A stretch of 64,000 nucleotides of DNA from Diaphorobacter aerolatus. Its GTDB lineage: Bacteria; Pseudomonadota; Gammaproteobacteria; Burkholderiales; Burkholderiaceae_C. Where the stretch lies: NCBI RefSeq assembly GCF_014489535.1, contig NZ_CP060783.1, positions 1,798,001-1,862,000 on the forward strand, given 5' to 3'. Shown in pieces: positions 29,765-39,325 of this stretch. The position numbers and the translations under genes are program-made. Below the pieces are notes generated by a model. The model had not been told where the DNA came from. It saw only the letters and a list, made by a program, of their open reading frames with translations, and did no database searches. How positions within the stretch are numbered: position 1 is the stretch's first letter; the number at the start of each line of letters is the position of its first letter.

Positions 29765-30217
29765 ATGCTCCAAACTGCTCACGCCCTCGCCCGTTCCTCC
29801 CGCCGCCGACTCCAGCGCGGTTTCACCCTGATCGAGCTGATGGTGGTGCTGGTCATCATCGGCGTGCTCGCCGCGCTGATCGTGCCCAACGTGCTGGACC
29901 GCGCCGACGACGCGCGCAGCACCGCCGCGCGCACCGACATCACCAACCTGATGCAGGCGCTCAAGATGTACCGCCTCGACAACCAGCGCTACCCTACCGC
30001 CGAGCAGGGGCTTCAGGCGTTGATCGCCAAGCCCGGCAGCGGCCCGGTGCCGACCAACTGGCGCCCGTACCTGGAAAAGCTGCCCAACGACCCCTGGGGC
30101 CGCCCCTACCAGTTCCTGAGCCCCGGCGTGAAGGGCGAAGTGGACGTGATGTCCTTTGGTGCCGACGGTCAATCCGGCGGCGAGGGCAAGAACGCAGACA
30201 TCGGTAGCTGGCAGTAA
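29765..30217 (+). CDS. gspG: Type II secretion major pseudopilin GspG
   Basis: The main pseudopilus subunit. The prepilin signal is RGFTLIELMVVLVIIGVLAAL with cleavage after RG and the essential Glu at position 5 of the mature protein. The mature part contains the typical ALKMYRLDNQRYPTAEQGLQAL, DPWGRPYQF and the calcium-site region DVMSFGADGQSGGEGKNADIGSW. It has 150 residues. It is the first gene of a plus-strand operon running to gspE. The prepilin peptidase GspO that would process it is not in this window. Confidence 0.96.
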   Translation: MLQTAHALARSSRRRLQRGFTLIELMVVLVIIGVLAALIVPNVLDRADDARSTAARTDITNLMQALKMYRLDNQRYPTAEQGLQALIAKPGSGPVPTNWRPYLEKLPNDPWGRPYQFLSPGVKGEVDVMSFGADGQSGGEGKNADIGSWQ

Positions 30218-30238
30218 GCCCCATCCTGGCCGCGTTTC

Positions 30239-30703
30239 GTGCAGTCTTTTCTTCCCGGTTCTCCACCAGCTCTGTCGATGGCGCGCGCAAACCGGGGTTT
30301 CACGCTGCTCGAGTTGCTCGTGGTGCTGTCCATCGTCGCACTGGCGACCGTGGGCGTGAGCTTTGCCATCCGCGACAGCGGCGCGACCGAGTTGCAGCGC
30401 GAAGGCGAACGGCTGGCCGTGCTGCTGGAGACGGCCCGCGCGCAATCACGGGCGTCGGGAACCGCCGTGCGCTGGCGCGCCACCGAGCAGGGGTTTGTGT
30501 TCGAAGGCCTGCCCCATTTGAAACTGCCCGAGCGCTGGCTGCTGAACGGCACGCGCACCAATGGCCCGGCGCAACTGTGGCTCGGGCCCGAGCCCATCAT
30601 CAGCGCGCAGCAGGTATGGCTGGTCAACGAGTCCTATCCTGATCGCACCATCCGCATCGGCACGGACGGCGTTCGCGCATTCACGGCGGAGGCCATGCAA
30701 TGA
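30239..30703 (+). CDS. gspH: Type II secretion minor pseudopilin GspH
   Basis: A minor pseudopilin at the tip of the pseudopilus. The signal RGFTLLELLVVLSIVALATV is followed by a globular domain with TELQREGERLAVLLETARAQSRASG. GTG 30239 gives 154 residues; the ATG at 30278 (MARANRGFTLLEL) gives a shorter leader more like a usual prepilin and may be the real start. It overlaps gspI by 4 bp (ATGA). Confidence 0.88.
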   Translation: MQSFLPGSPPALSMARANRGFTLLELLVVLSIVALATVGVSFAIRDSGATELQREGERLAVLLETARAQSRASGTAVRWRATEQGFVFEGLPHLKLPERWLLNGTRTNGPAQLWLGPEPIISAQQVWLVNESYPDRTIRIGTDGVRAFTAEAMQ

Positions 30704-31068
30704 GTGCGCGTCGCCCGCTGCAAACCGGATTCACGCTCGTGGAGGTGCTGGTTGCGCTCGCCATCGTGGCTATCGCACTCATGGCCGGATCGCAGGCCAC
30801 GTCCGCGCTGGTGACCAATGCCACGCGCCAGAGCGACGTGATGCTTGGCCATATCTGTGCGCAGAACGAACTCGTCAAGGCCCGCCTGATGCGCGAGCTG
30901 CCTTCCTATGGTGATCAGCAAAGCCAGTGCGAGCAGGCCGGACGCAGCTACCAGGTGGTGACCACGGTATCGCCACTGCCCAACCCGCAGTTCCGGCGCA
31001 TCGATGCGCAGGTGTTCGACGCGCGCTATCCGGTGATCCGCGTGTCCACCATCGTCGGAAGGTACTGA
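30700..31068 (+). CDS. gspI: Type II secretion minor pseudopilin GspI
   Basis: 122 residues. The prepilin signal TGFTLVEVLVALAIVAIALM starts within ten residues of the N-terminus. The body (QSDVMLGHICAQNELVKARL and RRIDAQVFD) matches GspI. With GspJ and GspK it forms the pseudopilus tip complex. ATG 30700 overlaps the gspH stop by 4 bp. Confidence 0.9.
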   Translation: MSARRPLQTGFTLVEVLVALAIVAIALMAGSQATSALVTNATRQSDVMLGHICAQNELVKARLMRELPSYGDQQSQCEQAGRSYQVVTTVSPLPNPQFRRIDAQVFDARYPVIRVSTIVGRY

Positions 31069-31074
31069 ACGGCG

Positions 31075-31782
31075 ATGCGCACGACTCTCCACCTCCCTCG
31101 CGTCGCTCGCACGCGTGGCTTCACGCTGATCGAACTGCTGGTTGCGATCACCATCATGTCGCTGATTGCGCTGCTGAGCTGGCGCGGTATCGACGGCATG
31201 GTGCGCTCGCAGCAGATCACGCGCGAACGCTCGGACCAGTTGGTCGTGATCCAGAACGCACTCGCGCAATGGCAGGCCGACCTCGATTCCATTCAAGCCG
31301 TGGACAGCACACAGCCCATCAGTTGGGACGGCCAGGTGCTGCGCATTACGCGCCGCGTGGCGCAGCAGCCCGATCAGGGCGTGGTCGTGGTGGCCTGGGC
31401 GCGGCGCACCGCCTCGAATGGCGGGCAGCAATGGCTGCGCTGGCAATCGCCGCCCGTGAACACCCGCGCCGCTTGGAACACCGCGTGGCAGACCGCCGCG
31501 CAATGGGCGCGCACGCCTTCGAGCAGCGAGGCGCAGCGCGAGACCCAGCTCTTCCCGCTGGCGGACTGGCAGCTCTACTATTTCGTTGGCGGCGCGTGGG
31601 CAAATGCGCAGTCGAGCACCGGTGGCTCGTTCGCCGAGCAGACGCTCGACGGCCTGAGCGCCGCCGCCGCTGCGGTACCGGAAGGCGTGCGGCTGCAGAT
31701 CACCCTGCCCGAGGGCGGCGCGATCACGGGCGCGATCACGCAGGACTGGGTCAACCCCGCGCTCGGCGGCAACAAGTCATGA
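31075..31782 (+). CDS. gspJ: Type II secretion minor pseudopilin GspJ
   Basis: 235 residues. Prepilin signal RGFTLIELLVAITIMSLIAL; body with DSIQAVDSTQPISWDGQVLRI and a C-terminal VRLQITLPEGGAITGAI, as in GspJ. It starts 6 bp after gspI and its stop overlaps the gspK start (ATGATG at 31779). Confidence 0.91.
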   Translation: MRTTLHLPRVARTRGFTLIELLVAITIMSLIALLSWRGIDGMVRSQQITRERSDQLVVIQNALAQWQADLDSIQAVDSTQPISWDGQVLRITRRVAQQPDQGVVVVAWARRTASNGGQQWLRWQSPPVNTRAAWNTAWQTAAQWARTPSSSEAQRETQLFPLADWQLYYFVGGAWANAQSSTGGSFAEQTLDGLSAAAAAVPEGVRLQITLPEGGAITGAITQDWVNPALGGNKS

Positions 31783-32794
31783 TGGCGAAGCACGCGTCCC
31801 GCCCCCCACGCATTCGACTGCATGAGCGCGGTGCCGCGCTGCTGGCGGCCATGCTCACGGTGGCGTTGGTGGCGACCTTTGCGGCATCGGCGATGTGGCA
31901 GCAATGGCGTGCCATCGAGGTCGAATCCGCAGAGCGCGCGCGCATTCAGTCAGCGTGGATTCTGGTCGGTGCGCTCGACTGGTCGCGCCTGATCCTGCGC
32001 GAGGATTCGCTGGCGCGCGGCGACGGCACCGACAACCTGACCGAACCCTGGTCGATTCCGCTAGAGGAGGCGCGGCTGTCGAGCTTTCTCTCCGCGCAGA
32101 ACAACGTCTCGCAGATCGAAGACGCCAGCGCGCAGACCGACAACGCCTTTCTCTCGGGCCGCGTGACCGATCTGCAATCGCGCATGAATCTCGCCAATCT
32201 GGTGAGCAGCAAGACGATCAACGAGGCAGCGCTCAACCAGTTCACCCAGTTGTTCAACTATCTCGGCCTGCCTCCGAGCGAACTCACGCTGATCACCAAC
32301 CACATGCTTGAGGCGAGCACGCCGACGAGCGACGGCGCACAACGTGCTCCGATTCCGCTGATGCCGCAGACCGTGAGCCAACTGAGCTGGTGGGGGTGTC
32401 GCAGAACACCATCGCCAAGATCGCGCCGCATGTCACCATCCTGCCCGCGGTCACCAAGCTCAACATCAATACGGCGTCGGCCGAAGTGATCTGGGCGAGC
32501 GGCAGCGGCCTCGACATGTCGGAGGCGCAGCGCATCGTCCAGTCACGTTCCAACCAGTATTTCAAGTCGGTCAGCGATGCGGCCAAACTGCTGAGCAAGC
32601 CGGAGGCACTGCCCGCCGGGCTCTTTGAGGTGTATTCCGAGTATTTCGAGGTGCGTGGACGCATGCGCATCGACCAGACCATCGTCGAGGAACGTTCGCT
32701 GGTGCACAAACAACGCGGCAAGGTGCGCACGCTCTGGCGTGAGCGCGGCGGGTTTCTGCGCACCGAGTCTGCCGACGCGATGAGGCCATCTTGA
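31779..32794 (+). CDS. gspK: Type II secretion minor pseudopilin GspK (frameshifted in this sequence)
   Basis: The large tip pseudopilin. The N-terminus HERGAALLAAMLTVALVATFAASAMWQQW is the degenerate GspK signal lacking the usual Glu5. It contains the long alpha-domain (GRVTDLQSRMNLANLV) and the helix-hairpin-helix block VTKLNINTASAEVIWAS. One G is missing in the run at 32392-32396: restoring it joins SQLSW to WGVSQNTIAKIAPHVTILPA, giving about 338 residues. Start ATG 31779 overlaps the gspJ stop; the adjacent ATG at 31782 is equally possible. Confidence 0.9.
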
Positions 32795-32861
32795 GCATCG
32801 GGTACAAACGATGTCAGCCACCGTCACGCGCCACGCCTAAAATGGCGCGCGAACACCAGTC

Positions 32862-34093
32862 ATGAGCACCCTCATTCTTTATCTGCCTCCGGGCACGCCC
32901 GAGCCGACCACCGAATTCAGCTACACGCTGACCGCCGACGGCCATACCGCAACCCGCCAAGCCAGTGCCAGCGCCACGCGGCTGCCCGATCCGGGCCGCA
33001 CGGGCGAGGTCGTGGCCGTTGTGCCCGCGCGCGCACTTTCGTGGCAGCGCGTAACCCTTCCGCAGGGCTCGACCGCTTCCGCCCTGCGCCTGCGCTCGGT
33101 GCTTGAGGGACTGCTCGAAGAGCAACTGCTGGACGAGCCCACGCAGTTGCATTTCGCGCTCGAACCCGACGCGCAGATCGGCTCTCCCGCATGGGTTGCC
33201 GTGTGTGACCGCAACTGGCTGCGCGCCAACCTGCAACTGCTGGAGTCGGTGGGCCGCAGCGTGGGCCGCATCGTCCCCGAATTCGCACCCGGCGCGTCCG
33301 AATCACGCGCGCTGTACGCGCTCGGGTTCCAGAGGACGCGCAGCTCGTGATCACCTCGCCGAGCCCCGAACAGGCGGTCAACGTGCTGCCGCTGAATGCC
33401 GCCACGCTGGCACTTGGACTGCAAGACACCGACCCCGATCAACCCACGCGTGTGAACGCCGAACCGGCTCTCGCCGCAATGGTCGAGAAGCTGGCCCACC
33501 GCCCGGTCGAGTTGTCCACCAGCGGCCAGCGCTCGCTGTCGGCGGCTCGCGGCAACTGGAACCTCGCGCAGCTCGAGTTTTCCAGCACGGGCCGCACGCG
33601 TGCGCTGCGCAGCCTGAGCGGCGGCTTCAACGCATTCCTGCGTGCCCCGCAGTGGCGCGCGGCGCGCTGGGCGCTCGGATTGGCCATCGTCGCGCAGATC
33701 ATCGGACTGAACGTGGCGGCCTACAAGGAGCGCCAATCCCTTGCGGCCAAGACCACCGGCGTTCGCGGCGCGTTGCAGCAGACTTTCCCGAACGTCAAGG
33801 TGGTCGTCGATGCGCCCGTGCAGATGGAGCGCGAGGTCGCCCAGTTGCGCCAGGCCGCTGGAAGCCTTTCACACCGTGATCTGGAGCCGATGCTGGCGGC
33901 CATGGGCACGGCCCTGCCGACGGGACAGATCCCTTCGCTGGTCGAATATGCGGACTCGGAACTGCACCTGACGGGAATCACCCTGAGCAACGAGGAACTG
34001 ACCCAAGTGAACCAGCGCCTACAGGCCAATGGATTCACGGCCCGATCACAGGGCCAGCAACTCTGGATACGTGCGGCGGAGGTGCGGCCATGA
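32862..34093 (+). CDS. gspL: Type II secretion system protein GspL (frameshifted in this sequence)
   Basis: The bitopic platform protein that recruits the GspE ATPase. The cytoplasmic actin-like domain occupies roughly the first 260 residues (VVAVVPARALSWQRVTLPQG, LEGLLEEQLLDEP). A single membrane helix near WALGLAIVAQIIGLNVAAYK and a ferredoxin-like periplasmic domain (VEYADSELHLTGITLSNEEL) follow. One C is missing at 33329-33330: restoring it joins LYALGF to PEDAQLVITSPSPEQAV, giving about 410 residues. It overlaps gspM by 4 bp. Confidence 0.88.
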
Positions 34094-34650
34094 AAAAGCA
34101 GCAAGCCAAGGGTTCGAGCAACAGGCTCGCCGCAGTCGATGTGTTGCGCGCGCGCTGGAAAACGCTGGCAGCCCGCGAGCAGACGCTGGTGCTGATCGCC
34201 GCCAGCGTGGTGGGCCTCGCCGTGCTTTGGTGGCTGCTGCTCTCACCCGCAATCAAGACCCTGCGCAACGCGCCAGCGGAGCATGCACAGCTCGATCGCC
34301 AGTTGCAGCACATGCGCAGCCTGCAGCAGGAAGCGCTGGAACTGCAGAAGGCTCCACGCGTCCAGGGCGATGATGCGACACGCGCGCTGCAAAGCTCACT
34401 CACGCAGGCCATGGGCGCGACCGCGCAGGTGACCTTCGTGGGCGACCGCGCCACCGTCACGCTTAAGGCCGCACCGGCGGCCGCGCTCGGCCAGTGGCTC
34501 GCGCAGGTGCGCGGCACGGCACGCGCGATTCCGATCCAGGCCAAGCTGGTTCGTACCAATGGCGCGGGCAAAACCGGCAGCAATGCATCGACCACGCTGC
34601 CCGCATTCTGGGACGGCACGCTGGTGCTCTCGATGCCGGTGGCGAACTGA
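34090..34650 (+). CDS. gspM: Type II secretion system protein GspM
   Basis: 186 residues: a Lys/Arg-rich cytoplasmic start, one membrane helix (TLVLIAASVVGLAVLWWLLL), a periplasmic coiled coil (LDRQLQHMRSLQQEALELQK), and a ferredoxin-like domain (TVTLKAAPAAALGQWLAQVR). GspM pairs with GspL. It overlaps the gspL stop by 4 bp (ATGA). Confidence 0.88.
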   Translation: MKKQQAKGSSNRLAAVDVLRARWKTLAAREQTLVLIAASVVGLAVLWWLLLSPAIKTLRNAPAEHAQLDRQLQHMRSLQQEALELQKAPRVQGDDATRALQSSLTQAMGATAQVTFVGDRATVTLKAAPAAALGQWLAQVRGTARAIPIQAKLVRTNGAGKTGSNASTTLPAFWDGTLVLSMPVAN

Positions 34651-34692
34651 TGATCATGATGACGATGACCAACCACGGGCAGCGCTGAATCC

Positions 34693-35502
34693 ATGGCTCG
34701 CAAGCAACGCACCACCCACCGTCCGGCATCCGCCGTGCGCTCACCGCGCGGCTGGGCCTTGCTTGGCGGATTGCTCGGCGGCCTGACCGTGTTCACGCTG
34801 ACGGCGCCCGCGACGTGGCTGGCCTCGGGCGTCAACGGCGCCACCAACGGTCAGGTGCAACTGCAGCAGGCGCGCGGCACGCTCTGGAATGGCTCGGCGC
34901 AACTGGTGCTCACCGGCGGTGCGGGCAGCTCCGATCAGGTCGCGCTGCCCGGTCGCCTGAACTGGCAACTGCGCCCGGCCTTCGTCGGAGCCAACGTCGA
35001 GCTGAATGCCGATTGCTGCACCACGACGCCGGTGAAATTGCATGCGGCGCTTCAGTGGAACGGCATGCAGCTAAAGGTTGCCAACAGCCAGAGCCAGTGG
35101 CCCAGCGCGGTGCTGAGCGGGCTGGGAACGCCGTGGAATACCATTCAACCGCAGGGACGGCTGTCGCTACAGACAACCGACCTGCAGATCACCTGGAACG
35201 CCGGACGCATGGCAATGCAGGGCGACCTGCAACTCGATGCGCTGGACGTATCCTCCAAGCTCTCCACCCTGAATCCGATGGGCAGCTACCGCGTCAGCGT
35301 GCGCGGCGGCGACAGTCCAACGCTTGCCCTGTCGACACTGAGCGGCGCGCTGCTGCTCAATGGCTCGGGACAATGGGTGGGCCAGCGCCTGCGCTTTACC
35401 GGCGAGGCCCGGGCCGCGCCGGGGCGCGAAGCGGCGCTCGCCAATCTCTTGAATATCATTGGGCGGCGCACCGGCGACCGTTCCATTCTCACCGTGGGTT
35501 GA
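34693..35502 (+). CDS. gspN: Type II secretion system protein GspN
   Basis: 269 residues. A positively charged start, one membrane anchor (GWALLGGLLGGLTVFTLTAP), then the periplasmic region with QLQQARGTLWNGSAQLVLTGG and LNWQLRPAF, matching the T2SS GspN family. It is dispensable in some type II systems. It lies 42 bp after gspM, and gspD starts 8 bp after its stop. Confidence 0.87.
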   Translation: MARKQRTTHRPASAVRSPRGWALLGGLLGGLTVFTLTAPATWLASGVNGATNGQVQLQQARGTLWNGSAQLVLTGGAGSSDQVALPGRLNWQLRPAFVGANVELNADCCTTTPVKLHAALQWNGMQLKVANSQSQWPSAVLSGLGTPWNTIQPQGRLSLQTTDLQITWNAGRMAMQGDLQLDALDVSSKLSTLNPMGSYRVSVRGGDSPTLALSTLSGALLLNGSGQWVGQRLRFTGEARAAPGREAALANLLNIIGRRTGDRSILTVG

Positions 35503-35509
35503 ACCGACC

Positions 35510-37882
35510 ATGACTCTCTTGCCTTCTTACCGCCTGCGGACTGCCTTGCACTCCATCGCTGCCAGCACTCTGGTGCTGTGCGCCAGCGTTCCCCTGCAAG
35601 CCATCGCCGCGCCGCAAGGCAGCGTCCAATCCAACGAACCGGTCACGCTGAACTTCGCCAACGCGGACATCGAAGCCGTGGCCCGCACCATCGCAACCAT
35701 CACCGGACGCAACGTGGTGGTCGATCCGCGTGTGAAGGGTCAGCTCACGCTGGTGACCGACAAGCCCGTCGCACCAAGTGCCGCATTCCAGCAGTTTCTC
35801 TCGGCGCTGCGCCTGCAAGGCTTCACCATCGTCGAATCCGCCGGGCTCTACAAGGTCGTTCCCGAGGCCGACGCCAAGCTGCAATCGGGCGGCGTGACCG
35901 TCACGCAAGGCAGCTCGGGCACCGCACCCGGCGGTGGCCAGATCGCCACACAGATCTTCAAGCTCAATTTCGAGAACGCCAACAACCTGGTGCCGGTGCT
36001 GCGCCCACTGATCAGCCCCAACAACACCATCAACGTGAACCCCGGCAACAACTCGCTGGTGATCACCGACTACGGCGACAACCTGCAGCGCATCGCGCGC
36101 ATCATCGCCGCGATGGACGTCTCCAACGCAAGCGATGTGGAAGTGATTCCACTGCAAAACGCCATCGCCTCCGACCTCGCACCGCTGGTCCAGCGGCTGG
36201 TTGACGGCTCCGGCAGCGCCACCACCGCCACCGGCACACCCACCCCGGCGGCCACGGGCCAGACCGACAGCGCCTATCGCACGACGCTGCTCGCCGAGCC
36301 TCGCAGCAACGCGCTGATCGTGCGCGCGGCCAATCCGGCGCGGCTGGCGCTGGTGCGCTCGCTCGTTGCCAAGCTCGATCAGGCACCGGTCGTGGGCAGT
36401 GCCGCTTCCACCGGCAACATCCACGTCGTCTATCTGAAGAACGCCGATGCGGTGAAACTCGCCGCGACCCTGCGCGCCGCCATCTCCAACGGCTCCGTTG
36501 GCGGCGGTGGCAGTGGCAGCAACAGCGGCTCGGGCCTGCCTTTCAGCGGCAGCGGCGGCGGCATGTCGGGTGGCATGACCAACACCAGCAGCACCAGCCC
36601 CACGCAGAACTCGGGGCTCGGCGGCAATGCCTCGGGTGGCGGACTCGGCGCGGGCTCGATGTCCGGCATCGGCAATTCACAGAACAACGCGAACCAGGGC
36701 TCGACCGGCGGACAGATCCAGGCCGACCCATCGACCAACTCGCTGATCATCTCCGCGCCCGAGCCGCAATATCGTCAGATCCGCGCGGTGATCGACAAGC
36801 TCGATGGCCGCCGCGCGCAGGTACTGATCGAAAGCCTGATCGTCGAAGTTTCCGCCAACAAGGTGGCCGAATTCGGCATCCAGTGGCAGGGCATCATTGG
36901 CAAGTACGGCAGCACGCTGGGCCTGCTCGGCGTGAATTCGAGCCAGACCGGCACCAACATTCTCGATCTGGCGCTCGCTGCGGCCAGTGGCAACGTCAGC
37001 AGCATCGGCTCGGCGCTCGGGAACAACAAGCCCAATGGCGGCACCATCGCGGTAGCGCCGCGCATCAATGGCAACTACTACCTCGGCGCGCTCGCGAACT
37101 TCCTGGAAAACACGGGCGATGCCAACGTGCTGTCGACGCCGAATCTGCTCACGCTCGACAACGAGGAAGCGCAGATCATCATTGGCGAGAACGTGCCTTT
37201 CGTGACCGGCTCATACGCCAACTCGACCGGAAGCGCCACCGTGAATCCGTTCACCACCGTGGAGCGCAAGGACGTGGGCCTGATGCTGCGCGTGCGCCCG
37301 CAGATCAGCGAAAACGGTACCGTGAAGCTCACGCTGTACCAGGAAATCTCCAAGGTCAACAACGGAACGGTCACCAACGCCAACGGCCCGACCACCAGCA
37401 AGCGCGCGATCGAATCGTCGGTGCTGGTGCAGGACGGCAACGTCATCGTGATCGGCGGCCTGCTCGAGGATGCCTACCAGCTCGGCCAGGACAAGGTTCC
37501 GCTGATGGGCGATCTGCCCTTGGTCGGTGGCCTGTTCCGCAACGAATCGCGCTCGCGCAGAAAGACCAATCTGATGGTGTTCCTGCGCCCCGTTGTGATC
37601 CGTGACGATGCCACCAGCGACGCACTGGTTCAGGACCGCTACGACGCCATTCGCGCGCTGCAGATGAACACCCAGCCCGCCGACAGCGTGATGATGCGCT
37701 CGGTCAACAACGCGCCCATCCTGCCGCCACTGAGCACCCAGACCAGCCCCTCGCAAAGCGGCCGTGCATCCAGCAAACCGGTTCCCGCGCCGATGCTGCC
37801 GATGAACACCGAGCCACCGAGGCAGGCACGTCCGGGCCAGAGCGACTGGTCGGTGCAGGACCCGAATTTCAAGCCCCAATGA
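35510..37882 (+). CDS. gspD: Type II secretion outer-membrane secretin GspD
   Basis: The outer-membrane channel of the type II system. From ATG 35510 the protein has about 790 residues with a signal peptide ending near LQAIAAPQG. N0 domain (VTLNFANADIEAVARTIATI), N1 and N2 (FKLNFENANNLVPVLRPLIS), N3 interrupted by a long Gly/Ser/Asn-rich insert encoded by about 36480-36720, then the secretin core (LDGRRAQVLIESLIVEVSAN, TPNLLTLDNEEAQIIIGENV, VERKDVGLMLRVRPQISENG, GGLLEDAYQLGQDKVPLMGD). The C-terminus has a Pro/Gln-rich tail. The pilotin, if used, is not in the window. Confidence 0.95.
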   Translation: MTLLPSYRLRTALHSIAASTLVLCASVPLQAIAAPQGSVQSNEPVTLNFANADIEAVARTIATITGRNVVVDPRVKGQLTLVTDKPVAPSAAFQQFLSALRLQGFTIVESAGLYKVVPEADAKLQSGGVTVTQGSSGTAPGGGQIATQIFKLNFENANNLVPVLRPLISPNNTINVNPGNNSLVITDYGDNLQRIARIIAAMDVSNASDVEVIPLQNAIASDLAPLVQRLVDGSGSATTATGTPTPAATGQTDSAYRTTLLAEPRSNALIVRAANPARLALVRSLVAKLDQAPVVGSAASTGNIHVVYLKNADAVKLAATLRAAISNGSVGGGGSGSNSGSGLPFSGSGGGMSGGMTNTSSTSPTQNSGLGGNASGGGLGAGSMSGIGNSQNNANQGSTGGQIQADPSTNSLIISAPEPQYRQIRAVIDKLDGRRAQVLIESLIVEVSANKVAEFGIQWQGIIGKYGSTLGLLGVNSSQTGTNILDLALAAASGNVSSIGSALGNNKPNGGTIAVAPRINGNYYLGALANFLENTGDANVLSTPNLLTLDNEEAQIIIGENVPFVTGSYANSTGSATVNPFTTVERKDVGLMLRVRPQISENGTVKLTLYQEISKVNNGTVTNANGPTTSKRAIESSVLVQDGNVIVIGGLLEDAYQLGQDKVPLMGDLPLVGGLFRNESRSRRKTNLMVFLRPVVIRDDATSDALVQDRYDAIRALQMNTQPADSVMMRSVNNAPILPPLSTQTSPSQSGRASSKPVPAPMLPMNTEPPRQARPGQSDWSVQDPNFKPQ

Positions 37883-37946
37883 GCCGCGACAGCCGCCGCC
37901 ACGCCCGACCGATTCACTGACTGATTGACTCACTGCCAGACCGCCC

Positions 37947-39308
37947 ATGCGTCACCCCCTGCCATATACCTTCGCACGCTCGAACCAGTTGCTGCTCGAG
38001 GACGATGGCCATCAACTGGTGCTGTGGCACGGCATGGCGCCCGACATGGGCGCGATGTCCGAAGTGCTGCGCAAGCACGCCGTGCAGCAGCTCATGCCGC
38101 TGGACAATGCGGCGCTGGCGCAGCGCATCAGCGCCGCCTATTCGCAGTCGGATTCCAGCGCCGCGATGGTGGTCAGCGAGGTCGAATCCGATGCCGATCT
38201 CTCGCGCATGATGCAGGAGCTGCCGGCGGTCGAGGACTTGCTCGAATCGGCCGGTGATGCGCCCATCATCCGCATGCTCAATGCGCTGCTCACGCAGTCC
38301 GTGCGCGATGGCGCGAGCGACATCCACATCGAGCCCTACGAGCGCCATTCGAGCGTGCGGTTCCGCGTGGACGGCACGCTGCGCGAGGTCGTTCAGCCCA
38401 ACCGCGCGCTGCACGCCGCGCTGATCTCGCGCCTGAAGATCATGGCCGATCTCGACATCTCGGAAAAACGCCTGCCGCAGGATGGCCGCATCTCGCTGCG
38501 CCTTGGCACGCGCGCCATCGACGTGCGCGTCTCCACCCTGCCCAACGCCCATGGCGAGCGCGCCGTGCTGCGTCTGCTCGACAAGAGCGAAAACAAGCTC
38601 AGCCTCGAATCGGTCGGCATGCAGGGCCAGATGCTCACGCAATTCGAACGCCTGATTTCGCAGCCGCACGGCATCATCCTCGTGACGGGCCCGACCGGTT
38701 CGGGCAAGACCACCACGCTGTATGCGGCGCTCGCGCGCCTCGATGCGACGAGCAGCAACATCATGACGGTGGAAGACCCCATCGAATACGAGCTGCACGG
38801 CGTCGGTCAAACGCAGATCAACAGCAAGATCGACCTCACCTTTGCCAAGGCGCTGCGCGCCATCCTGCGGCAAGACCCGGACGTGATCATGATCGGCGAA
38901 ATCCGCGATTTCGAAACGGCGCAGATCGCCATCCAGGCCTCGCTCACCGGGCATCTGGTGCTCGCCACGCTGCACACCAACGATTCGACCAGCGCCATCA
39001 CGCGCCTGACCGACATGGGGGTGGAGCCGTTTCTGCTCTCGAGTTCGCTGCTCGGCGTGCTCGCACAGCGGCTGGTCCGCAAGCTCGACGCCAACGAGCC
39101 ATCGGGCTACCGCGGGCGCACGGGGATATTCGAGCTGCTGGAAGTGGACGACAACATCCGCGCGCAAATCCACGCGCAGGTCAGCGAATCGGCGATCCGC
39201 GATCAGGCGCTCGCCAACGGCATGTCGCTCATGCGCACCGACGGAGATCGCCTCGTGGCCGCTGGCATCACCAGCGCCGAAGAAGTGCTGCGCGTCACGC
39301 GCGACTGA
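37947..39308 (+). CDS. gspE: Type II secretion ATPase GspE, apparently lacking its zinc-binding domain
   Basis: The hexameric ATPase that drives pseudopilus assembly. 453 residues: N-terminal GspL-binding part, then DGASDIHIEPYERHSSVRFR, Walker A GPTGSGKTT at 248-256, Asp box VEDPIE at 275-280, Walker B DVIMIGEIRD at 312-321, and His box LATLHTND. Usual GspE proteins carry a zinc domain with two Cys-x-x-Cys pairs between LAQRLVR and GYRGRTGI. Here LAQRLVRKLDANEPSGYRGRTGI joins directly, so some 35-40 residues with all four cysteines are absent, in frame. This may be natural or a collapsed assembly. The last gene of the gspG-E operon. Confidence 0.93.
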   Translation: MRHPLPYTFARSNQLLLEDDGHQLVLWHGMAPDMGAMSEVLRKHAVQQLMPLDNAALAQRISAAYSQSDSSAAMVVSEVESDADLSRMMQELPAVEDLLESAGDAPIIRMLNALLTQSVRDGASDIHIEPYERHSSVRFRVDGTLREVVQPNRALHAALISRLKIMADLDISEKRLPQDGRISLRLGTRAIDVRVSTLPNAHGERAVLRLLDKSENKLSLESVGMQGQMLTQFERLISQPHGIILVTGPTGSGKTTTLYAALARLDATSSNIMTVEDPIEYELHGVGQTQINSKIDLTFAKALRAILRQDPDVIMIGEIRDFETAQIAIQASLTGHLVLATLHTNDSTSAITRLTDMGVEPFLLSSSLLGVLAQRLVRKLDANEPSGYRGRTGIFELLEVDDNIRAQIHAQVSESAIRDQALANGMSLMRTDGDRLVAAGITSAEEVLRVTRD

Positions 39309-39325
39309 ACGGTCGCGAGGACGCT

